Shown here: one piece after another, positions 53,690-63,051 of the stretch
Layout: every line of letters starts with the position of its first letter
Position numbering within the stretch: position 1 is the stretch's first letter
Assembly (NCBI RefSeq): GCF_023715505.1
Contig: NZ_JAMBOH010000010.1
Span: forward strand, 124,001 to 188,000
Origin: Neobacillus cucumis
Lineage (GTDB): Bacteria > Bacillota > Bacilli > Bacillales_B > DSM-18226
Direction: 5' to 3'
DNA: 64,000 bases
Made by a program: the position numbers and the translations under genes
The notes under the pieces: model-generated
The model's input: the letters and a program-made list of their open reading frames with translations, nothing else
Databases searched by the model: none
What the model was told of the DNA's origin: nothing

Positions 53690-55225
53690 ATGTCTCACAT
53701 TATTGGAATAGATATTGGGACAAGTGGAATTAAAGTTGGAGCAATGAATAGAGAAGGAGAATTAGGGTTTCTTGAATATGAGCCCTATTCTCTTCTTTAC
53801 CCTAAAATGGGCTGGGTAGAAATTGATCTAGAGGACATTTGGAATAAAGTTAAAACATTACTTTTAAATGTATGGCAGCAGGTAGAGGATGCGGGCAAGG
53901 TAGATGCAATCTCTCTTTCTACTTTTTGTAATAGTTCGGTCTTTTTAGATGCAAAGGGCGAGCCACTTTATCCAGGGATTTTGTATTTAGACCAAAGAAG
54001 TAAAGAGGAAGCGGACCTGATCAAAAATCAAGTCAGCGAAGAACTATTGTTCAAAGTGACGAAAAACCGGTTAGAGCCCGGAATGTATACGGTAACAACT
54101 CATTTGTGGTTCAAAAACCATCACCCAGAGCTGTATGCCCAAACCTATAAATGGGGGAACCTTTCTACTTTCATTTTACACAAATTAACAGGAAACTTTG
54201 TGATGGATTGGACGCAAAGCTCCTTCACGGGCATTTATGATGTAGAAAACTATCAATGGTCGACAGATATTTATGAGAAAGTTGGCATCGACCGTGATAA
54301 GCTTCCTGATGTTGTAAATCCTTGTTCAATTATTGGGGAATATATGCATCCGATCCTAACATCCATTCGTATTCCCGTAGTTGCCGGTGCAGCGGACACA
54401 GCATGCTCAGCAGCAGCGCTCGGTATTGGGGTCAATGAAATGTTTGAATCAGTAGGGACATCTAATGTCTTTACGGTTTGTACTGATCAGCCTGAGCTTT
54501 TGGATAAGCGTTTCTTAAATAGATGCCATGTTATAAAAAATCGCTGGTTATCTCATGGAGCGATGTCGTTTCCTGGTGCAGCCATTCATTGGTTCTATGA
54601 GCAATTTTTGAAGCCGGAAGGACATTCGAAGGCAGTTTTGGAGGATTTATGCAAACAGTCAATTCCTGGTGCAGGCGGTGTTTTTTTTCTGCCATATATG
54701 CAAGGGGAACGTGCGCCCATTTGGGATCCAAATGCTAGAGGAGTATTTGCCGGAATTCATTTAAACACAACGAAAGCAGATATGTTTCGTGCTGTGTTAG
54801 AAGGATGCTCTTTTGGACTAAAGCAAATTAACGAAATTATTGAAACAAAGTATCAGCTTCAAGTGGAAAGCTACCAATCTATTGGCGGAGGGGCGAAAAA
54901 TCGAGAATGGGCCCAAATCAAAGCCAATGTATTGAACAAAAGCGTTCATATTAAAGATGTTTCCGAGACCGGTGTATTAGGAACTTGTTTACTTGCAGGA
55001 ACTGTTATTGGTTATTTTTCTTCTTTGGAATATGCCGCAAAAGAAATTTGTAACAACACAATTTACACACTAAAGCCACAGCAGAGTCAACTAAGAAAAT
55101 ATGACGAATTATATAAAGTGTTTAATGAGTTATATCCTTCTTTAAAATCATTTTTTGCCTTGAGTGCTAGGCGAAGCTCTGAGACGGGCGAAAAAATTGA
55201 GGTGGATCAAGCGGTTATTATTTAA
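53690..55225 (+). CDS. FGGY-family carbohydrate kinase
   Basis: A 511-aa sugar kinase with the two-domain FGGY fold: IGIDIGTSGIKVGAMNREGEL at the N-terminus, the VAGAADTACSAAALGIG hinge and the late SIGGGAKNREWAQIKANVLNK signature. It phosphorylates a sugar, polyol or sugar acid with ATP. It resembles gluconokinase/xylulokinase and LsrK-like members, but the substrate cannot be fixed from sequence. Position between the aldolase and the MFS transporter implies the kinase product is the aldolase substrate. Confidence 0.88.
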   Translation: MSHIIGIDIGTSGIKVGAMNREGELGFLEYEPYSLLYPKMGWVEIDLEDIWNKVKTLLLNVWQQVEDAGKVDAISLSTFCNSSVFLDAKGEPLYPGILYLDQRSKEEADLIKNQVSEELLFKVTKNRLEPGMYTVTTHLWFKNHHPELYAQTYKWGNLSTFILHKLTGNFVMDWTQSSFTGIYDVENYQWSTDIYEKVGIDRDKLPDVVNPCSIIGEYMHPILTSIRIPVVAGAADTACSAAALGIGVNEMFESVGTSNVFTVCTDQPELLDKRFLNRCHVIKNRWLSHGAMSFPGAAIHWFYEQFLKPEGHSKAVLEDLCKQSIPGAGGVFFLPYMQGERAPIWDPNARGVFAGIHLNTTKADMFRAVLEGCSFGLKQINEIIETKYQLQVESYQSIGGGAKNREWAQIKANVLNKSVHIKDVSETGVLGTCLLAGTVIGYFSSLEYAAKEICNNTIYTLKPQQSQLRKYDELYKVFNELYPSLKSFFALSARRSSETGEKIEVDQAVII

Positions 55226-55312
55226 TAAAAAATGAAAACCCTTACAGTTAGAGGAGAAACTTTTTCTGAAGTGATATTAAAAAAATATTTTTAATCGAAC
55301 GGGGGATATGGT

Positions 55313-56644
55313 ATGTCTTTACCTGAATCTAAGATCAGTGCAGGTCTTGCACTAAAGAAAAAGACAGGCTATCGTTGGTTAGTTCTTTCGCTTATTTTTT
55401 TGGTATACATTGTTTGTTATGCAGACCGTACGAATATCGGTGTAGTCCTCCCGTTTATTAAAGAGGATTTTGCTCTTAACAATTTCCAGGCAGGGGCGAT
55501 CTCAAGTTTCTTCTTCTTAGGATATGCCTGTTCGCAGATTCCAGCAGGGTTTTTACTTGGCAAAAAAGGAACTCGTGGAGTAGTAGCTCTTGCTGTTATT
55601 GCTTTTTCGGTGGTTACCTTCTTACTCGGAACAGTTTCTGGTGCTGCACTTTTGATTTTACTTCGTTTACTATTAGGTTTGACAGAGGGTCCTGTACCGG
55701 TAAGTATGTCAACTACGATTAACCATTGGTTCCCAGCAAAAGAAAAAGCGACTGCAACAGGTATTTATATTGCTTCCACACAGCTTGCTCCAATCTTTGT
55801 ACCAATTATCGCGGCTGCGATTGCCATGTCATTCGGTTGGCGTTATGTGTTTTACTGGTTTGCCATCCCTGGTTTAGTTATTGCTCTTGTTTGGTACTTA
55901 GTAGTTCGAACTAAGCCTGAAGACAGCTCAAAGGTATCAAAAGCTGAGTTAGAATATATTCGCCAAGAGGAAGTTAGGGTTGAAGCAAGTGGGGAACAAA
56001 GATCACTTGGCTGGCTTGATAAGGCGATTAGATATCAGAAAATTGAAATAATTAATACTCCTAAAAAAGTTTTTACTTCTTGGAACATTTGGGGTAATAC
56101 GCTTACTTATTTCTTAATGAACAGTGTATTATATGGCATGTTGACATGGGTTCCTATGTATTTGGTTAATGCAAAAGGCTACTCTTTTATGAAAATGGGA
56201 TTTGTTGCATCGACCCCTGCAATTGGAGGATTAATTGGCGCGCTTTTAGGCGGCGTTATCTCTGACAAAGTATTTTTAAAAAGGCGTAAACCAACGATGT
56301 TAATTACTGCTATCGCTACAGCCATTATGATGCTGGTCGTTATTAATATCCCAGACAACGCAACACTTGTATCTCTTAGCTTAGGATTGGCAGGTTTCTT
56401 CCTTAACATTGGCTGGCCTGCATTTACCGCTTATCCAATGGGGTTAACTAACAGAAATACTTTCCCAGTTGCTATTGCTACAGTCAACAGTGGTGGAAAC
56501 CTTGGTGGATTCTTTTCTCCGATGATCGTTGGTGCAATTCTTGATGCAACAGGTAATTACAATATTGCTTTTGGATTCTTTGCAGTATTGTTAGTACTTG
56601 GTTTCATAATTATCACGACCTTAAAAGAACCTGCACAAGATTAA
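55313..56644 (+). CDS. MFS transporter, anion:cation symporter (sugar acid) type
   Basis: A 443-aa, 12-helix major facilitator. The N-terminal YADRTNIGVVLPFI and the loop GKKGTRGVVAL are typical of the ACS branch that imports hexuronates, glucarate and galactonate with protons. It has a central hydrophilic loop and a second half with GALLGGVISDKVFLKRRKP. It lies 87 bp after the kinase. A sugar acid as import substrate would suit the dehydrogenase-kinase-aldolase set; this is inference. Confidence 0.88.
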   Translation: MSLPESKISAGLALKKKTGYRWLVLSLIFLVYIVCYADRTNIGVVLPFIKEDFALNNFQAGAISSFFFLGYACSQIPAGFLLGKKGTRGVVALAVIAFSVVTFLLGTVSGAALLILLRLLLGLTEGPVPVSMSTTINHWFPAKEKATATGIYIASTQLAPIFVPIIAAAIAMSFGWRYVFYWFAIPGLVIALVWYLVVRTKPEDSSKVSKAELEYIRQEEVRVEASGEQRSLGWLDKAIRYQKIEIINTPKKVFTSWNIWGNTLTYFLMNSVLYGMLTWVPMYLVNAKGYSFMKMGFVASTPAIGGLIGALLGGVISDKVFLKRRKPTMLITAIATAIMMLVVINIPDNATLVSLSLGLAGFFLNIGWPAFTAYPMGLTNRNTFPVAIATVNSGGNLGGFFSPMIVGAILDATGNYNIAFGFFAVLLVLGFIIITTLKEPAQD

Positions 56645-56764
56645 TAGTTGCGGATTTTTTAAAAGCTTAACTAATAAACATAAACGTTTTCAATATAAGA
56701 CAGCAATCACATAGGGCATGGGAATTATCCAGTGCCCTTTTTTATTTTGAATTTACAACCCGTG

Positions 56765-56785
56765 TTAAGGAAATATTTCCAATAA
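56765..56785. promoter_or_regulatory. GGAAATATTTCC operator upstream of the hydroxyacid dehydrogenase
   Basis: TTAAGGAAATATTTCCAATAA contains the perfect palindrome GGAAATATTTCC (56769-56780), matching the RpiR-type sites at 51508-51742. It lies 22 bp before the TTG start. Confidence 0.55.
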
Positions 56786-56801
56786 AAAGGTGGGGATTTA
56801 G

Positions 56802-57782
56802 TTGAAAAGTACCGTGTATATTACAAGAAAGCTGCCCGAGGAAATAATTGATAAACTTTCTCATTATTTTCATGTGAGAATGTGGGGAGAAGAAAATATC
56901 CCTGTCCCAAGGGAAATTTTAATGAAGGAAATAGAAAATATCGACGGTCTTATTTGTTTATTGACAGAAAAGATAGATGAAGAAGTCATAGCTAGGGCCA
57001 AGCATTTAAAGATAATTAGTAACGTAGCGGTAGGATATAACAATATCGACCTTCAAGCAGCAGCAAGAAAGGGGATTATTGTAACCAACACGCCTGGCGT
57101 CCTTACGGAAACCACGGCCGATTTAACGTTTGCGCTTTTAATGGCAGCTGCCCGAAGAGTTGTAAATGCTTCCAATGTCTTGCGCAACGGCGAGTGGGGT
57201 GCATGGTCCTTGATGCAGCTTACTGGACAAGATATATATGGAGCTACAATAGGGATTATTGGGTTAGGGAGAATTGGAGAGGCCCTCGTCAAGCGGGCAA
57301 AGGGATTTGATATGAATGTTCTTTATTATAATCGTTCACGAAAGCAAGATAAAGAATGTGAGCTAGGTATTCACTACGTAGAATTAGAGGATTTATTGCG
57401 GCAATCAGATTATGTATGCCTCATGCTTCCATATAGTGCGGAGGTACATCATCTAATTGGTAAAGAGGAATTGTCTCTGATGAAACCGAATGCCATCCTC
57501 ATCAACACTGCAAGAGGTGGGATCGTAGACGAGGAAGCATTATATGAAGCGTTGAGGAATGGTGATATTTGGGGTGCCGGGTTAGATGTCTTTGAACAAG
57601 AACCAGTAGCAATGGATCATCCATTGTTATCCTTATCCAATGTCGTTACCCTGCCTCACATTGGAAGTGCAAGTGTCAAAACAAGAATGAGGATGGCTAA
57701 TCTTGCAGTTGATAATATGGTGAAAGTATTAAATGGTGAAGAACCAATTACCCCGGTACAGCAGTATAAAGAAATCTTGTGA
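56802..57782 (+). CDS. D-2-hydroxyacid dehydrogenase (glyoxylate/2-ketogluconate reductase type)
   Basis: A 326-aa NAD(P)-dependent dehydrogenase: NVAVGYNNIDLQAA (about 70-83), Rossmann motif GIIGLGRIGEALVKRA (about 154-169), catalytic arginine region NTARGGIVDEEAL (235-247), glutamate in DVFEQEP (266-272) and histidine in LPHIGSAS. It reduces glyoxylate, hydroxypyruvate or a 2-keto sugar acid. TTG 56802 follows AAGGTGGGG. It carries its own operator of the RpiR type and so belongs to the regulon of the set upstream. Confidence 0.9.
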   Translation: MKSTVYITRKLPEEIIDKLSHYFHVRMWGEENIPVPREILMKEIENIDGLICLLTEKIDEEVIARAKHLKIISNVAVGYNNIDLQAAARKGIIVTNTPGVLTETTADLTFALLMAAARRVVNASNVLRNGEWGAWSLMQLTGQDIYGATIGIIGLGRIGEALVKRAKGFDMNVLYYNRSRKQDKECELGIHYVELEDLLRQSDYVCLMLPYSAEVHHLIGKEELSLMKPNAILINTARGGIVDEEALYEALRNGDIWGAGLDVFEQEPVAMDHPLLSLSNVVTLPHIGSASVKTRMRMANLAVDNMVKVLNGEEPITPVQQYKEIL

Positions 57783-57823
57783 AAACTGTTAATGAATAAG
57801 TAGATTCTTTAAATAAGTGAATA

Positions 57824-57878
57824 AAAAACCCGAATAAGGATCACTTCTTTAATTAGTGCACCTTATTCGGGTTTTTTT
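57824..57878. terminator. Bidirectional terminator
   Basis: AAAAACCCGAATAAGG pairs perfectly with CCTTATTCGGGTTTTT, with an inner TCACT/AGTG pair, A-run on one side and T-run on the other. It serves both the hydroxyacid dehydrogenase (+) and the yggT gene (-). Confidence 0.9.
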
Positions 57879-57896
57879 AATGTAGGTTAGAGAAAA

Positions 57897-58178
57897 TCAC
57901 ACACCAATTACATTCAATGACTGTCGCAGTCCTTCTAGAGCAAATCCTGTTATATATCTAAAAACGAATATAGCGATAATTGGTGAAATATCAATAGGCC
58001 CAAGTGGGGGGATGAACCGCCTAAAGAAGCCTAAATATGGTTCGACGAGCTTTGAGATCCACATCCCAATCTTTGTGGATTGAAATTTTGGAAACCAGGA
58101 CCCAAAAATCGATATTAAGATAAGCCAATAATAAATTTCAAAAGCATACTGTCCAATTTGTAAAATGTATAATCCCAA
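57897..58178 (-). CDS. YggT-family membrane protein
   Basis: A 93-aa protein with two hydrophobic segments flanking the YggT motif LVEPYLGFFRRFIPPLGPIDISPI. YggT/YlmG relatives are found near cell-division genes and may act in membrane or osmotic homeostasis. The start is TTG 58178 with GGGGAGA upstream on the minus strand. It stands alone here. Confidence 0.85.
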   Translation of the reverse strand: MGLYILQIGQYAFEIYYWLILISIFGSWFPKFQSTKIGMWISKLVEPYLGFFRRFIPPLGPIDISPIIAIFVFRYITGFALEGLRQSLNVIGV

Positions 58179-58434
58179 TTTATATCTCCCCGTCTTTTAT
58201 AGTTTTATTGTAGGTGCAAAATTCGTAAAGATACATATATATACGGCTAAGCCCACTAAAGGTTTCATAATTCTGATTGACTTAAAAAGCTTTTTTATTC
58301 GGAAATCTCTCATAGATAAAAATTAATTAAACCATTAATGAGTTGGGGTTAATTACAAAGGTTTTTCATTGGTTTTATTATGCCATAGGGAACTTAACAA
58401 ATTCTTAAATTCGATTGGGTTGGCGACTGAAAAA

Positions 58435-58556
58435 ATTAATCAAACGTTTAATTAATTCAGCAGCAAAACTAATCAAACGTTTAATTAAATCTTAGAAAAC
58501 GTTAATAGACCAACAATTATCTGCCAAATTAAAAAACTAATCAAACGTTTAATTAA
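58435..58556. promoter_or_regulatory. Array of three AAACGTTT palindromes upstream of lemA
   Basis: Near-identical sites with core TAATCAAACGTTTAATTA occur at 58435-58456, 58470-58487 and 58538-58556, with centres 33 and 68 bp apart; a half-site (AAAACGTTAAT) lies near 58495. They occupy the otherwise gene-free 470-bp gap between yggT and lemA. The form suggests an operator of a LacI- or TetR-type repressor controlling lemA and its neighbour; single similar sites occur at 43384 and 50388. Confidence 0.6.
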
Positions 58557-58646
58557 CTGAATTTATAGGTAAGTTTTTAAATAGCTTAAATAGGGAACTT
58601 ATTTACCAAGTGATATATACTATAAGTGAGAAAGGACGTGATTAGA

Positions 58647-59222
58647 TTGAAAAAAGGCTGGTTAGGATTAGGAATTGTGGTCGCTGTCATTGTTATCTTT
58701 GGGCTCATGTTTATGTCCAGCTATAATAGCTTTGTCAATCTAGAAGAAGACGTGAATCAATCACATGCTCAAATCGAAAATCAACTCCAACGAAGGCTTG
58801 ATTTAATCCCAAACTTAGTCAATACCGTAAAAGGCTATGCAGCACATGAAAAAGATGTCATTGCCTCCATCTCAGATGCACGTGCAAAGCTTGCCGGAGC
58901 AAAAACCCCCGAAGAAGAAGCAACCGCTAACGATCAATTATCCGGTGCACTAAGCCGCTTGCTCGTCGTCGTTGAAAACTACCCTAACCTTAAGGCAGAC
59001 CAGCAATTTACCCAGCTAATGGATGAACTGTCTGGAACCGAAAACAGAATTGCTGTTGCACGAAAGGATTACAATGAACAAGTAGCGGAATTCAATAAAA
59101 AAGTAAAAAGATTCCCGGGCTCGATTATTGTAGGAATCGGCGGGTTTGATGAAAAAGAATACTTCAAAGCAGACCCACAAGCCCAAGAAGCTCCCAAAGT
59201 TGACTTTGGAGGCAACGGGTAA
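58647..59222 (+). CDS. LemA family membrane protein
   Basis: A 191-aa protein with one N-terminal transmembrane helix and the coiled, helical LemA domain: NSFVNLEEDVNQSHAQIENQLQRR, then DLIPNLVNTVKGYAAHEKDVI and ENYPNLKADQQFTQLMDELSGTENRIAVAR. The start TTG 58647 follows AAAGGA; GTG 58626 is an alternative. It overlaps the following TPM gene by 1 bp. LemA and TPM proteins are often paired; their joint role is not settled. Upstream lies the triple palindrome array. Confidence 0.9.
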   Translation: MKKGWLGLGIVVAVIVIFGLMFMSSYNSFVNLEEDVNQSHAQIENQLQRRLDLIPNLVNTVKGYAAHEKDVIASISDARAKLAGAKTPEEEATANDQLSGALSRLLVVVENYPNLKADQQFTQLMDELSGTENRIAVARKDYNEQVAEFNKKVKRFPGSIIVGIGGFDEKEYFKADPQAQEAPKVDFGGNG

Positions 59223-59965
59223 TGAAAGCGAAACGGATCTTCAGCCTTCTATTGGTTTTTACCACATTATTTCTGTGTACAGCCCGTGCACTTGCTGAGG
59301 ATGTCCAAATACCTGCTCCTGTCGGAGATATCTATGTACAAGATTTTGCTCATGTCCTAAACGAAACAGAAAGGGCAGAACTAATCAACTTAGGCAGAAA
59401 CATTGAAGATCAGACAACCGCACAGGTTGCTGTATTGACGGTTGATAGTATTGGTGACAGAACGATTGAAGAATATGCGAATGAGGCATTTCGCCAATAC
59501 GGAATTGGAAGCAAGAAAGAGGATAATGGCGTCCTCCTTGTTTTATCGATGAAGGAACACAAAATCCGGATTGAGGTTGGGTATGGCCTCGAAGGAAGGA
59601 TTCCTGATGCGAAAGCCGGCCGAATCTTAGATCAATATGCTATACCTTTTTTAAAAAATAACCAGCCCAACCAAGCCGTAACGGAAACTTACAAAGCACT
59701 TGCCAAAGAAGTCATGGCCGAATATAACGGTGAGAGTGGACAAAAAACGGCGCCAAAGGATGAAGGGATTGGAATCCCATCCTGGCTGATTATTATCATT
59801 GTATTGGTTGTCGTCTTCCTTGACTTTAAATTTTTTGGAGGCACCCTTACCTACTTACTCCTCTCCATTCTATCCCGTGGTGGTGGACGAGGCGGTGGCG
59901 GTGGAGGGTCGCGAGGAGGCGGAGGTGGTTCCTCTGGCGGCGGTGGTGCAAGCCGAGGCTGGTAA
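59222..59965 (+). CDS. TPM domain (YgcG-type) protein with glycine-rich tail
   Basis: A 247-aa exported protein: signal peptide (about 1-25, ending ALA), TPM domain (about 30-165, VQDFAHVLNETERAEL, IEEYANEAFRQYGIGSKKEDNG, RIEVGYGLEGRIPDAKAGRIL), one transmembrane helix (about 180-200) and a glycine/serine-rich C-terminus (GGGRGGGGGGSRGG...). TPM proteins may act as thioredoxin-independent phosphatases or in membrane-protein quality control. The start codon overlaps the lemA stop (TAATG), a common pairing. Confidence 0.9.
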   Translation: MKAKRIFSLLLVFTTLFLCTARALAEDVQIPAPVGDIYVQDFAHVLNETERAELINLGRNIEDQTTAQVAVLTVDSIGDRTIEEYANEAFRQYGIGSKKEDNGVLLVLSMKEHKIRIEVGYGLEGRIPDAKAGRILDQYAIPFLKNNQPNQAVTETYKALAKEVMAEYNGESGQKTAPKDEGIGIPSWLIIIIVLVVVFLDFKFFGGTLTYLLLSILSRGGGRGGGGGGSRGGGGGSSGGGGASRGW

Positions 59966-59970
59966 TAACA

Positions 59971-60004
59971 GAAAAAAGATGCTCTGGTTCGAGAGCAACT
60001 TTTT
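59971..60004. terminator. Convergent terminator
   Basis: GAAAAAAGATGCTCT pairs with AGAGCAACTTTTTC around a GGTTCG loop, with A- and T-rich flanks, so it can serve both the TPM gene (+) and the DedA gene (-). Confidence 0.75.
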
Positions 60005-60612
60005 CAATCATATGAAGCATTTTTCAATACTTTTCTTTTCCTTTTATAGGTGTACAAAATAAACAGACCTATTAGGAAAAAGGCAATAATATAGATACTA
60101 TACCTAGAAAAGTATGTTCCAACATATACCCAGTTTCCACCAAGCAATCTGCCTAAAGTGATAAAGGTAAAGCACCAAAGTAGTGCTCCTAAATAAGCGA
60201 ACAGGGCAAACTTTTTATAAGAATAATTGTTAATTCCAGCGAGATAGGCGGTAATATGCCGAACGCCTGGAATAAAAAAACCAATAACGAGAAGGAACGG
60301 GCCAAATCTATTGAATAATTTCTTCGTGCGATCAATCTTTGCCTCACTGATATGCAACTTCGGGCCAAACTTATGTAAAAACGGCGCTCCTAACACAATG
60401 CCTAAAATAAAGCTAAGCGTAATCCCGCTGCTTGCCCCGAAATAGGCACATAGGAGTGATGGCAGGTACGCCAATTTTCCGGCGAAAACATTATAACCCA
60501 CATAAGTAAGAAGAACTTCATCAGGAATTGGCAGGCCAATGATACCGCCAATTAAAGCAAAAATAATCCCCAGATAGCCAAAGTGTTCAAGAAGATGATT
60601 TAAATAATCCAT
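60004..60612 (-). CDS. DedA family membrane protein
   Basis: A 202-aa DedA/SNARE-associated-type protein with 4-6 hydrophobic segments: GLPIPDEVLLTYVGYNV, FGASSGITLSFILGIVLG, FNRFGPFLLVIGFFIPGVRHITAYLAGINN. The F/Y-x-RF-x-PG-x-R pattern (GFFIPGVRHI) is conserved in the family. DedA proteins are lipid flippases, including undecaprenyl phosphate transport in some, and help keep the proton gradient. ATG 60612 follows AGGAAGTG. It is convergent with the TPM gene. Confidence 0.9.
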   Translation of the reverse strand: MDYLNHLLEHFGYLGIIFALIGGIIGLPIPDEVLLTYVGYNVFAGKLAYLPSLLCAYFGASSGITLSFILGIVLGAPFLHKFGPKLHISEAKIDRTKKLFNRFGPFLLVIGFFIPGVRHITAYLAGINNYSYKKFALFAYLGALLWCFTFITLGRLLGGNWVYVGTYFSRYSIYIIAFFLIGLFILYTYKRKRKVLKNASYD

Positions 60613-60755
60613 CGCTGCACTTCCTAAATTTAATTCTAAAAATTTAGCTATTAGATATTATCATCAAAAATTTTCACTTTTATGTATGACCTGACACCAT
60701 TTTCCACTTCAACCGCGAATATAGTGAAGTAAATGTCATTTTAGGAGTGGATGTC

Positions 60756-62969
60756 ATGCCGATTGAATGGAATGAAGAACAGAAGTTATTTCATTTATAT
60801 AATGGCAGAATCAGTTACATGATGCAGCTTGTCCATGGAAAGTATTTAGCGCATTTATATTGGGGGAGTAGGGTCCAACTGCTCCAGCCATTAGCCATTC
60901 TTCCATTAAAAGGAAGAGCCTTTTCGCCGATGAATGAACCTGCTGACCCCCGGTTTTCGCTTGATACCCTGCCGCAGGAATATCCCGCCTTTGGAAATGG
61001 AGACTTCCGAACGCCGGCTTATCAGCTTCAGAGTTCTGATGGGTCAACAGTAACTGAATTTGTATATGATTCCTATGCGATTTTTAAAGGAAAGCCCCGT
61101 TTGAATGGGCTGCCGATGGTCTATGTAGAGGATGATGATGAGGCGGACACGCTGGTCGTAACATTGGTGGATTCCATTCTTGGCATCGGTCTTAACCTTC
61201 ATTATACGATTTACCGAGATTTTGATGTGATCACGAGGTCGGTCTCGTTTGAAAACCTAGGCAGCCGTGAGGTGAAGATAGAAAAAAGCATGAGCATGTC
61301 GGTTGACTTCCATAACTCGAAGTGGGACTGGCTTCACCTTCAAGGAACTTGGGCACGGGAACGCCAAATTGAACGGAGAGCGCTGATCCACGGTGTTCAA
61401 TCGATTTCTTCCGCAAGGGGTGCGAGCAGTCATCAGCATAATCCCTTTCTAGCCTTAGTATCAAAGGATGCAACCGAGGAGTATGGGGATGTTTACGGGA
61501 TTAGTTTGGTTTACAGCGGGAATTTCGAGGCTTCCATTGAGGTGGACCCCTTTGAGATAACCCGGATCAATATGGGAGTTAATCCATTAAATTTTTCTTG
61601 GCTGTTGAAGCCAGGTGAAATTTTTCAGACACCGGAGGCTCTGATGGTCTATTCCTCAGAAGGATTGGGCGGAATGTCGAGGATTTTTCATAAAATCATT
61701 CGAAGCCGGGTTTGCCGCGGAGTTTATCGTGACAGGACAAGGCCAATCCTCATAAATAATTGGGAGGCAACCTACTTTCATTTTACTGAAAAAAAGTTAA
61801 GAGATCTCGCTGACACCGCTAAGGAACTGGGCATTGAGCTGTTTGTTTTAGATGATGGCTGGTTTGGCCGTCGAGATAATGCAAAGAGTTCGCTTGGAGA
61901 TTGGTTTGTTAATAGGGAAAAACTTCCTAATGGATTGAACGGATTAGCTAGTTATATCAATGCTAAAGGGATGCAATTCGGCTTGTGGGTGGAGCCAGAA
62001 ATGGTCTCTCCCGATAGCGATTTGTATCGCAGGCATCCAGATTGGTGTCTGCATGTTCCAGGGAGGAACCGGACACTTTCGAGAAATCAGCTTGTTCTAG
62101 ATTTAAGCAGGGATGATGTGTGTGATTGGCTAATAGAAACGCTCTCGAATCTATTTCAGAGTGCCCCAATTCGCTATGTAAAATGGGATATGAATCGGAA
62201 TATGACGGAGGTGGGATCTGCATTATTGCCTTCAGAAAGACAGAAGGAGACGGCCCATCGATATATGCTGGGGTTGTATCGGGTTTTAGAAGTTTTAACC
62301 GAGCGCTTCCCGGAAGTTTTGTTTGAAAGCTGCTCGGGCGGGGGCGGCCGCTTTGACTTGGCGATGCTGTATTATATGCCGCAGACCTGGACGAGTGATG
62401 ATACGGATGCGGTCGAAAGGCTGAAAATTCAATATGGAACGAGTATAGTTTATCCGGCTATTACGATGGGAGCTCATGTTTCAGATATCCCGAATCATCA
62501 GACTGGCAGAATGACACCATTAGAGATGAGATGCCATGTCGCCATGGCGGCCAATCTTGGGTTTGAATTAAATATTGATAAACTTAGCAAGGAAGACAAA
62601 GAGCTAGCCGGGCGGGAAATTCAGCTATATCATCAAATAAAAGAAATCGTCCTTTTTGGTGATCTTTATCGGCTGTGGAGCCCCTTTGAGGGGATGAATA
62701 CCGCTTGGATGTATGTAGGACGCGGTCAAAGGCAAGCGGTGGTATTTTACTATAAGACGCTAGCAACACCGAATCCCCCTTTCCTGCGAATGAAATTACG
62801 CGGACTAAATCCGCAGTTTAGATACAAATTAAACGAAAGTGGCCAGGTCTTTTATGGAGATGAGTTAATGAAAATTGGGCTTAACCTGCCGTTAATCAAA
62901 ACAGACTTTTTCTCTGAAATCTATCATTTAAAATCCGTTGATTTTAAAGAAAAGAGTGAAAATTTTTAA
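60756..62969 (+). CDS. Alpha-galactosidase, glycoside hydrolase family 36
   Basis: A 737-aa cytoplasmic enzyme (no signal peptide) that removes terminal alpha-1,6-galactose from melibiose, raffinose and related sugars. The catalytic nucleophile is D478 in YVKWDMNR and the acid/base D548 in TSDDTDAVERLKIQYG, the same numbers as in Geobacillus stearothermophilus AgaA. Other motifs are LDDGWFGRRD and SCSGGGGRFDLAM. ATG 60756 has AGGAG at good distance; GTG 60747 overlaps that site. The galactose it frees would be used by galKTM at 18024-21828, though it lies 40 kb away. No raffinose or melibiose transporter is adjacent. Confidence 0.95.
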   Translation: MPIEWNEEQKLFHLYNGRISYMMQLVHGKYLAHLYWGSRVQLLQPLAILPLKGRAFSPMNEPADPRFSLDTLPQEYPAFGNGDFRTPAYQLQSSDGSTVTEFVYDSYAIFKGKPRLNGLPMVYVEDDDEADTLVVTLVDSILGIGLNLHYTIYRDFDVITRSVSFENLGSREVKIEKSMSMSVDFHNSKWDWLHLQGTWARERQIERRALIHGVQSISSARGASSHQHNPFLALVSKDATEEYGDVYGISLVYSGNFEASIEVDPFEITRINMGVNPLNFSWLLKPGEIFQTPEALMVYSSEGLGGMSRIFHKIIRSRVCRGVYRDRTRPILINNWEATYFHFTEKKLRDLADTAKELGIELFVLDDGWFGRRDNAKSSLGDWFVNREKLPNGLNGLASYINAKGMQFGLWVEPEMVSPDSDLYRRHPDWCLHVPGRNRTLSRNQLVLDLSRDDVCDWLIETLSNLFQSAPIRYVKWDMNRNMTEVGSALLPSERQKETAHRYMLGLYRVLEVLTERFPEVLFESCSGGGGRFDLAMLYYMPQTWTSDDTDAVERLKIQYGTSIVYPAITMGAHVSDIPNHQTGRMTPLEMRCHVAMAANLGFELNIDKLSKEDKELAGREIQLYHQIKEIVLFGDLYRLWSPFEGMNTAWMYVGRGQRQAVVFYYKTLATPNPPFLRMKLRGLNPQFRYKLNESGQVFYGDELMKIGLNLPLIKTDFFSEIYHLKSVDFKEKSENF

Positions 62970-63051
62970 TATTAACTATAAATTAAGTTCCTCCACGTTT
63001 AAAATGTTTAGTAAGAAGTGTACTAGTTTCAGTGTTATGGAGGGGACTTAG

